Shown here piece by piece: positions 56,721 through 64,000 of a stretch of 64,000 nt of DNA; position 1 is the first letter of the stretch, and every line of letters starts with the position of its first letter. The position numbers and the translations under genes are program-made. The notes beneath the pieces were generated by a model. It was given only the letters and a program-made list of their open reading frames with translations, was not told where the DNA came from and did no database searches. This DNA is from Meconema thalassinum (lineage: Eukaryota; Arthropoda; Insecta; Orthoptera; Tettigoniidae). The stretch covers positions 374,715,387 through 374,779,386 of the forward strand of contig OX336388.2 of NCBI GenBank assembly GCA_946902985.2, given 5' to 3'.

Positions 56721-57173
56721 ATCGAACGTTCCTTTATGTACTTGCCAGATCACAATCGTCAATAATATGCAGTAAGTTATAAGATCAGCAATGACTCGCA
56801 AAATACACTCACCAGTACAAAAGGGGAACACTACGAATATCAGGCAGTGTTACAAACCTGGTATAAATTGACTTTGCAGTGATATGGCAATGTGCCATGA
56901 TTTAATTAGCTCATTTGAGAAGTTTCAGCGCAACAATAATTATTGATAAAGATTGTTGATGGTGATAATCACAACACCAATGTTACCGTTTCCCGCCTTC
57001 GGACAACAATAACCACAACTGATGTGAATTCTCGTGCCGCGTATTTTTTGTGACCATTCCGGTTTGTCTACAACAGGTCGGAGGATAGAACAATGCATTC
57101 CAGGTGTGTGCACTGTTGTGATTGTCTTGGTCAATAATGTCTTTCTATTATTGTACTAATTAACGATGATACA

Positions 57174-57675
57174 GTCGCCTCCTTAGCGTTGCGGTCAGCG
57201 TGGTTAGCTGCCGCCCCCCGAGTTCCTGGGTTCGATTCCCGGCTCTGCCACGAAATTTGGAAAGTGGTATGAGGACTGGAACGGGGTCTATTCAGCCTCG
57301 GGTGGTCCAAATAAGTAGAGGGGGTTCCATTCCCACCTCAGCCTTCCTCGAAGTGGTTTTCCGTGGTTTCCCACTTCGTCTTCGGGTAAATGCTGGGATG
57401 GTACCTCCTGTAAGGCCACGGTCGCCTCCTTCCCTCTGCCTTGCCTATCCCTCCCACTCTTCCCATCCCTTCCCCTCCCTCATGAGGCCCATGTTCGCTT
57501 TGCAGGTGAGGCCGCCTGGGCGAAGTCCTGATCACACCTCCCCAGCTGTATCCAAACCGACCAAGTGTTCCCAGCTCTAGGACACTACCTGGAAAGTCGG
57601 TAGTGGTGAGTTCCCTCGCTGAGTCCGTGGGAACCACTAACCTGGAAGGTAAAATTGACAACAACAAAAAAACTT
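57174..57675 (+). mobile_element. S3 SINE, full length
   Basis: The head is GTTGCGGTCAGCGTGGTTAG with B box GGGTTCGATTCCCGG. The body has CCTCGAAGTGGTTTTCCGTG and the 3' end GGAACCACTAACCTGGAAGG. The TSD ATGATACA is perfect (57166-57173 and 57676-57683). The 109-126-codon ORFs inside are accidental. Confidence 0.9.
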
Positions 57676-57683
57676 ATGATACA

Positions 57684-58214
57684 TTGCCATATTGTTGTAA
57701 TGTCATAGTATTTGATTAATACAAGGTTTGGAACAGTCCAACATAGAGTTTAATCTGAAATTCGTAGTGTTTCGCTTTTTTTTTTTTGCCGCTGAGTGTG
57801 TATTGCATGTCACACATGGATACACCTACAGAGTTTTTCTACAAATAAAAAAACACACCTTACATCAATATATTAAGAGAAAGAGGAGCATCGTTTTATA
57901 CACATTAATTTTTTCTAGCATCAACACACGATCCCACAGCAAAGCAGCGAGAAAATACTGTATATAACTCAAGAGAAAGTTTGTGTTTGTGTTATTTTAA
58001 TTAAAGGATTCTGAGCAGTGTAGCGGCGCAGACAGAGGACGATGCAATCGGATTTCCGCTTGACGGGAGCAGTAGGTATTTCTAAAAAGCTGGCAATTAA
58101 AAAGAGTGGGGAGGAGTTGGTTAGAACAACAAGTTCACTCGCGCGCACTCTTTCTTAGTCGGTCGTTACACGTGATACCGGGTGTTCTTAACGATTTAAA
58201 CTTACTGCTATTTA
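57684..58214. other. Unassigned non-coding DNA
   Basis: No recognisable gene or repeat terminus. Confidence 0.4.
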
Positions 58215-58350
58215 ATAATAGAGAGTTATATTTGAAATATGAAAAAATTATCTGATGTAATGAGAAAGAGAAGATTACAGATTTTTGGGCACATTTATAG
58301 AATGGAAAATAGTAGACTAACTAAACAGATCTTCAACTTACTGACTAGTT
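58215..58350 (+). pseudogene. Small LINE RT C-terminal fragment
   Basis: A frame reads MKKLSDVMRKRRLQIFGHIY and RMENSRLTKQIFNLLTS, matching the MRKRR..GH motif region of the other LINE fragments here. Only about 40 codons. Confidence 0.65.
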
Positions 58351-59340
58351 AAATTTCCTCAATTAAGTTTAATGTGTCATGAGCTGTATGCGCGGTGGCA
58401 GAGTCTTGCTGTCTTTTCGAGAGTTAGTGTCAGTCAGTTCGTCAAAAAATGGTTTGAGTATATTATCCCTGTACCTCTGTGCATTAATTGTGCTTTGAAA
58501 AAAAAAAAAGGATAGGCCCTATAATAATGTATCCACTGAGGAAACTAGAGCTCAAGGAACGGAAAATACTTAGAAGGATTTTAGGACCAATAAGGGTGGT
58601 AGTTACAGGATCAGGCACAACAATGAGCTCTATGATCATCAAGAAGATATCGTCACATCCATGAGGAAGAGACGATTAGCTTTCTACGGACATCTGACAC
58701 GCATGGGTCCAGATAGACTTACCAGCCAGATCTTCACCTCGACAGGAAGAGGGAAATCGTCCAAAAACAAATGGATCACCACAGTGAAGTCAGACCGAGA
58801 GCAACTTGGAATTTCATCAAAAAATATACAGGACCGATCACAATTCCGACAGATGATTCAACATGGTGTCTTTCCAGTGTCTCTCACCAGCAGGAAGAGT
58901 ACAGGGACTACCAGACCGAAGTGGACACAGGAAAGAAAGCAGACACACAGCCAGAAGATGAAAACTGCCTGGGCTAAGAAGAAACATAAATTCCTTACAA
59001 GAAGTCAAAACGAGCCCCGTGGTCCTCAGTAGGCCCAAACGAAAAGAAGAAGAAGAATGTATCCATTCACTGCGCATCCATTCGTTATGTAAAGGAATTT
59101 AGTATATGCGATGGGGGGGGGGGGGGGGGGGTTTCTCTACTCCAATATCTGTTATTCTGCGTCGTCGAACCATACCCGTGTAAATGGAACCAAGCTTCGT
59201 CCGAGAAAAATATTACGAAAGACGAACATGAATCGGAGTTTCCTAAGACGATGCCGGAAATGTGTGCATGTAGGAGGAGAACATTTAGAACATCTCCTGT
59301 CATATGGTAGTAGCAGCTTATTTTATTAATTTTAATTGTT
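58351..59340 (-). pseudogene. DUF4817/mariner-like transposase fragment split by a LINE
   Basis: On the minus strand 59240-59110 gives FFSDEAWFHLHGYGSTTQNN (first catalytic Asp) and RYWSRETP. After the LINE at 58536-59055 it resumes at 58535-58370 with GPILFFF, TINAQRYRDNILKPFFDELT and QDSATAHTAHD (second Asp), with a frame break. The third Asp and C-terminus are missing, as is the HTH. A 19-base G/C homopolymer at 59113-59131 lies within it. Empty-site logic: AATGTATCCA is continuous transposase sequence that was duplicated on LINE insertion. Confidence 0.78.
58536..59055 (+). pseudogene. LINE RT C-terminal fragment inserted in a mariner
   Basis: A 10-bp TSD AATGTATCCA (58526-58535 and 59056-59065) bounds it, with an AAG-rich tail at 59040-59055. 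The frame at 58661-59032 gives MRKRRLAFYGHLTRMGPDRL, WITTVKSDREQLGI, FPVSLTSRKSTGTTRPKWTQ and the basic end QKMKTAWAKKKHKF. Upstream (58545-58600) LKERKILRRILGPI continues the same region. It is a 5'-truncated copy of the LINE family at 17577 and 48094, without polymerase motifs. Confidence 0.88.
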
Positions 59341-59624
59341 ATCTCATGTCATGCACGGATAACGTTAGCGAAGTGCTATGTTATACCGAGCGGGGAGTGA
59401 AGAGTCAACGGGAGACAGATAAGCTGGGCGCGCCCGGCCGGCCGAGTCGTGAGAGAGACTCACTGTACAACAATTTCACAGAATGACACCTTCCCACTCA
59501 ACAGTAGGCCGCCTCAAGGACGAAGGATTCTGAACACAATTGACTGGATATATGTAGATATGGAATATAGGTGTATGTAGAGGATTCAGTTTAGCAGATC
59601 AATATTAGATGGCTAGTTCATCCC
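59341..59624. other. Unassigned non-coding DNA
   Basis: Contains a short GC-rich stretch (GGGCGCGCCCGGCCGGCCGA, 59427-59446). No gene recognised. Confidence 0.4.
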
Positions 59625-60240
59625 TTAGATATGATTCCTCAGAATGCATATTGTACCTCGAACCGTAGATTGGACAATCCTCTTAATTGTCTCCTCCCTA
59701 ATGTTGAATCGCACACAGAAGTTCTTGAAGAAAGAAGTAATGGTACCTCTCGCCCCGATCATCAATCCAATAACTTCAATGTCAAGAAGCCCATACTTTT
59801 CTTTGTAGTAGGGAACTGTGGGAAGATAAATGTTCTTCTTTTCCTCATGGACATCAAGGGGTTTGATTGGAGTTAGATTCAAAGCGAACTGTTAGGTCAA
59901 TGATTACTACACCTTTCTTAGTTCTACGGTCAATCACCATCATGTCAATTCTACGAGTAGATCCATCAGTTGCTATCCCATATACCTCTTCATAAACTTC
60001 AAAGTTGGAATTCTTTCTCAGTTCATCTGCAAGAATTGCACAAATGGAGTTGTGACGGTTAATTCGAGTAAGATGACCATACTGACAGTTTCCAAGGACA
60101 TGTGCAAGTGTTTCTGTGGGTGTGGTCTCAATGCTTTGGGGGTATCGGCGACACTGTACCTTGTACCCCACCCAATCATTGGTCAAATTCGTGTTGACCG
60201 ACTGAAGAGCAACAACTGACAATTTGTACATGCAACACTG
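59625..60240 (-). pseudogene. R2-like LINE C-terminal endonuclease region
   Basis: The first frame (60246-59854) reads VQCRRYPQSIETTPTETLAH, VLGNCQYGHLTRINRHNSIC, AILADELRKNSNFEVYEEVY and DGSTRRIDMMVIDRRTKKGV, then IIDLTVRFE. This fits the zinc-knuckle (C..C..H..H-like, one Cys replaced by Tyr) followed by the restriction-like endonuclease with its RxDMxxxD core, as in R2-type LINEs. After a frameshift near 59870 it continues (59882-59625) IYLPTVPYYKEKYGLLDIEV, IGLMIGARGTITSFFKNFCV, RFNI. The RT is absent. R2 elements normally target 28S rDNA; no rDNA is visible here. Confidence 0.8.
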
Positions 60241-60879
60241 AAACAACGGCTTTAAAACGCAACGGGGAAAATAATATCAAAATGCCTGAACGTCTGATCC
60301 CTACTAATCACACATGGACCCTCAGGCTATTACACATCCATGTAAAATTATTAACTGGAATTTTAATGATTTTGGAAATAACAAGAACGCTATCCAATAT
60401 TTTACAAATTATAAAGTTATTTAAAATACGTTTCTTGCCAATTCACCCGCGTGCTTAGAGAACGCCAGATTCTCTCTATTCCCACGTCTTGACAAAGTTG
60501 GAGACACGTAAGGATTTTAATGAGCTGCTATTCAACGATTACTGAACGCAACTCATCCAAACTTTCCATGTTAAATCTGGATTGTAGCGTCGCCTGACGG
60601 CACAGCATTGCCAGATCGTTCGCTCGAAAATTAAACATCAATCGTGTAGCTTATTTGGACAGCTAGTGCGTTAGCGCTAACGGCCACCGTGGATGGTCTC
60701 TGTATATTTACTATTTGTGAATGAATTCTTCTAGGACAAAATTAAAAATTATTATATCCAGACTTTCCCAATGACCGCACGATCACTTCTTTCTCAAATC
60801 CTTGTCTAAATTTATCCTAATTATTATATTTGAATTGCAACCAATGACCATAGCAGGGCATTTCAATTGAACGCCCGTA
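60241..60879. other. Unassigned non-coding DNA
   Basis: Nothing recognised. Confidence 0.4.
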
Positions 60880-61165
60880 GGCTTCCCAACAAGTTCAATT
60901 TCAACTTGTCACTGACGCCACTGTCACTACCCAGCGGCGAACGTTGGAACTTGATAGAGCGTTTCTAACCAAATAACCTACAAATTTTGGCTACACACTA
61001 CCAATTGTAGTGGTGGGTTCTCTAACAATCGATAAATCTATGACATGGGCCCACCAGCTTTACTTCCCTTCCGAAGGATTTTAACGCTCTTGAACGGGTT
61101 TGAACCTGCGATCTTGGGCATAGCAGTTCAGCGTGCTAAAGACTACGCCACCGCAGCCAAACTTA
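60880..61165 (-). mobile_element. S1-type SINE relic
   Basis: ATCTATGACATGGGCCCACC and GGGTTTGAACCTGCGATCTT match the S1 body and B box inverted. It is much diverged, with internal deletions. Confidence 0.65.
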
Positions 61166-61260
61166 ACCTGATGAGAACCGGTTAGAGGTCACCTGGGTCA
61201 AGGCGCCTAGATATACAGTGCTCAAAAAAGTTTTGCATATTGCTATTTAACAACTTTTTT

Positions 61261-61545
61261 CTCCTTTCCTTCCTTCCTTCCTTCCTTCCTTCCCCCTCTC
61301 CTTTCCTTCCTTCCTTCCCCCTTTCCACTCCTCCCCTCTCCATTCCTTTTTCCTTTCCTTCCTCCGGGCCGATAACCTAGATGTTAGGCCCCTTAAAACA
61401 ACAATTATCATCATCATCATCATCATCTTTCCTTCCTCCCTTCCCCCTTTCCACTTCTCCCCTGTCCTTTCCTTCCTTCCTTACTTCCTTCCCCCTTTCC
61501 ACTCCTCCCCTCTCCTTTCCTCATTCCTTACCTTCCTTCCTTCTA
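61261..61545. repeat. TTCC-rich simple repeat with an S4 3' tail inside
   Basis: TTCC units interspersed with CCCCTTTCCACTCCTCCCCT blocks. At 61365-61427 the S4 3' signature GATAACCTAGATGTTAGGCC plus ATC repeats is embedded. The 90-codon Ser/Pro/Phe-rich ORF is accidental. Confidence 0.8.
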
Positions 61546-62849
61546 CAACTACCGCTGAAAAAAAAAGTACAAATTGTTTCAAAGATTCAAAGAAGCTCAG
61601 TAGTCAGAGAGTCATCAACAATTACTTCATTCTATGCTTTTTGGCGTGGATGAGAAAATGGCCGTTCTTTTCTACGTTTTGATAGCACGCGTATCCACCA
61701 TCTTGAATGTACAAGGTCGATAAACATAAGCACAACAATCCCATACACTAGTCAAAATATTTGCTAAGTTTCGTCGTAGAAACTTCTTAAGATGGTGAGG
61801 TTATTGAGCAGTTCTAAAAGATGTCGATGGGAAAATGACTTGTTGGATCTCTCCCCGGGAGTTGACTACCAACACGACAGCCCTGCTCACAAATAGCCCA
61901 ACTCTAGCAAGGTGAGGACGCTAAACTCATATTGGTTATCAACGAAACAATGTTATGGTAAGTGACAACATTTGCTTTTATGTTAAACCTTGTTTCACCC
62001 GCGGACGACACTGTGTGCTTGTGACACTTCTGTACACAATAGTAGTGACATAGACAAGCGAGCGCCAAGCACTTCATTTCCGAGTACACGTGACTTTGGA
62101 CTATGCTCTGTTCTCTGCGGCTTCATTGAACTGCCACCCCGATACGAACACGAGTTTAACATCTAGCACAATACCTGCTGGGGGAATATGTACTGTAACT
62201 ATCAAAGTGACCAAATAAATGTGCTACGCGGTGCCTGAGAGGGGAAATATACATTATACTTGCTTTTACTGTGGTTCCTACCGGGGCGGCTCCTGACTAA
62301 AATTTTAGGGTCGGCCAGGCTATATTGTTGTTGTTGTTGTTGTTTCATATTTAATATTGCTTTATAATTGACCAGGATGCCTACCAAAACCAACGAACAG
62401 ATTTCGCTAACAATTCTCTGAGTGGGATTTTGTTTGCACTGCTGACGAGAAACCATATTCCTGACAAGAGTCGATGTATGCCTTCTTTATAAGTCCCAAT
62501 ACAGACTGCTTTACAAATCAGGATCTCAGGCAAAATATTAATGAGTTCTTAGAAGATGACATTAATGTTTTAAAAAATGACAGGCGAAAAGAAAATGTCA
62601 TTTTATGTTTTGTAGACGTTGTTGTTGTTATTTTGTGCAAGTGATTGAAATTATGCCTATAGTTGGGAGGCAGTCGCCTTGGACAACGAATTGTCTGGAT
62701 GTTGTCCACGAGTCGAAGAGGAAAACTATAGTAAACCATCTCTAGGATGATCCAGATTGGAATTTGACACGAAGTAAATTCAAACATTTTGCTATCAATG
62801 GCAAATGTATTTGCATTCTACGAAGTAAATGTCACACACTTTCAGACCA
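61546..62849. other. Unassigned non-coding DNA
   Basis: A (GTT)n run lies at 62325-62343. ORFs of 61-89 codons (61904-62089, 62202-62456, 62518-62787) show no known domain. No repeat ends were recognised. Confidence 0.4.
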
Positions 62850-62990
62850 CCTTGTGGTGTAGTGGCTAGCATGCTTGGCTGTCGCTCCGAAGGTCGGGGT
62901 TCGATTCCCGGCATTGACAAGAAATATAATTCTGGTGTGAGGGCTGGAACGGGGTACACTCATCCTCGTGAGGCAAAGCTAAGAAGTATT
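62850..62990 (+). mobile_element. S3-type SINE head and body fragment
   Basis: A-box region TTGTGGTGTAGTGGCTAGCA and B box GGGTTCGATTCCCGG, followed by GGGCTGGAACGGGGT as in S3. The 3' part is missing. Confidence 0.7.
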
Positions 62991-63302
62991 CAAGGATGAA
63001 TCAGAAAATTCCCTGAAAAACAGTAGCTGCCATAATAAATATATTAAACAGAGTTAGTAGGTACTTAAAGAGCATTTCAAAAAGTGATGGAACAATAAAA
63101 AGTAGCATGACGAAGTCGAAAAGACAAGCAATATATATTTTTCTATATTTTGCAAATTTTTAAATTTTTCATCCAGAAAAACTATTATACTTGCGAGTAT
63201 TGAAAGTAGCTCGTCAATAGTAAAGCTCTCAAAAATCATACAGTTACACATTTATATACAAATACACAGTCTACACATGTAATTTGTGTGCTCTATCCTC
63301 AC

Positions 63303-63503
63303 ACAATTGTAGTTAGTGGAAGGTTCTTTTTCCTTGCCATAAATCTTTGACATGGGCCCGCCGGCTTTACCTCCCCTCCGAAGGAAGGCATAATGAGGGA
63401 TTTTTAATGCTCTTAAAAATCCGACGACTTCGGCCGGGTTTGAACCCGCGATCCTGGGCATAGAAGCTCAGCATGCTACCAACTACGCCACCGAAGTCGC
63501 CTT
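63303..63503 (-). mobile_element. S1 SINE, 3'-truncated
   Basis: The head at 63503 (CGACTTCGGTGGCGTAGTTG, B box GGTTCAAACCC) and the first 200 bp match S1. It stops near TAGTTAGTGG. The 69-codon ORF over it is a SINE translation. Confidence 0.8.
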
Positions 63504-63569
63504 GTGATGACTGTAGTAGAGTCTAAAACTAGAATTAAGGTAAGTGCTCAGGGAATTTGAAATAAAGTA

Positions 63570-63730
63570 CCATCCCGGCATTTGCCTGCAGAGAGAGTGG
63601 TAAATGACGCAGGAAAACCATACCCATAACGGTCGCTATCAGCGCTGGGATTTGAATCTTCACTCTCCGGATTTCCAGCTATCCATTGCAGTCCTAGTAA
63701 ACGACTTTACACGCACGGCAACGCCGCTAG
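63570..63730 (-). repeat. Diverged SINE-like segment
   Basis: GGCATTTGCCTGCAGAGAGA and a weak minus-strand B box (GATTCAAATCCC) suggest an S3-related relic. The remaining bases to 64000 show nothing recognisable. Confidence 0.4.
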
Positions 63731-64000
63731 GTAGGGAATAATCGGCATCTGGATTGAACTCTGAGTTTCTACACACCATGGTTTGAAGCATTCTGAAGGA
63801 GGTCAGATACAATCTGTAATGATAATACAATGCTTGGTAGTCTACTAATAACGGTCTTCAACGCTACGAAAGTGAAGTTGTAGAAGAGTTCGCAGCAAAG
63901 CGATAGAAGACGATTGATGATGAGAACACATCTAACAATAAGCTATAGACGATAGACCAGGCTGTTCCAGCCGAGCAACTCGCTCGTGAGCAGCGGAGTA

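Noticed and set aside
57200..57667. 126- and 109-codon ORFs on opposite strands
   Set aside because: Both are translations of the full-length S3 SINE.
62202..62456. ORF with poly-Gln
   Set aside because: The Gln run is the antisense (GTT)n microsatellite and the rest has no recognisable domain.

Overview
This window looks like intergenic DNA from a large, AT-rich arthropod genome, most likely an insect. The basis is the content: DUF4817-type and Tc1/mariner transposases, RTE-like and R2-like LINE remnants, and many tRNA-derived SINEs. I cannot name the species. I found no host protein-coding gene and no convincing functional tRNA or rRNA gene. Almost every long open reading frame is either decayed transposon coding sequence or a chance ORF in a microsatellite.

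Layout. 1-9.6 kb: a small hAT-type element, a four-deep nest of transposons (2092-5373), two internally deleted DUF4817/mariner elements, and SINEs. 9.6-15 kb: a hairpin-ended repeat (family H), a hAT-like element split by a SINE, and several SINEs. 15-22.8 kb: a fold-back element with a LINE inside it, a 5'-truncated RTE-like LINE, LINE 3' fragments separated by a solo LTR, mariner and hAT relics, and MITEs. 22.8-27.2 kb: Helitron-type termini and a second large H copy made of ~295-bp tandem modules. 28-29.7 kb: a hAT-like element swollen by a 32-bp minisatellite. 29.9-39.1 kb: MITE, H, SINE and mariner pieces, ending in a 1.3-kb AAAG satellite. 39-54.8 kb: further H copies, a DUF4817 mariner with perfect termini, a Tc1 element, a SINE cluster, a second fold-back region and a palindromic mariner derivative. 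54.8-64 kb: SINEs, a mariner split by a LINE, and the C-terminal endonuclease region of an R2-like LINE.

There is no operon or pathway. Relations between features are parasitic: SINEs use LINE machinery, MITEs use transposases, and elements insert into one another. Many insertions are defined to the base by target-site duplications (TSDs), so relative ages can be read from the nesting. The candidate for something little described is family H (eight copies). It has subterminal inverted repeats, a covarying terminal stem-loop, a GT/GTCT microsatellite and tandem internal modules. It resembles non-autonomous Helentron/DINE-type rolling-circle elements. Boundaries and alignments were read by eye.
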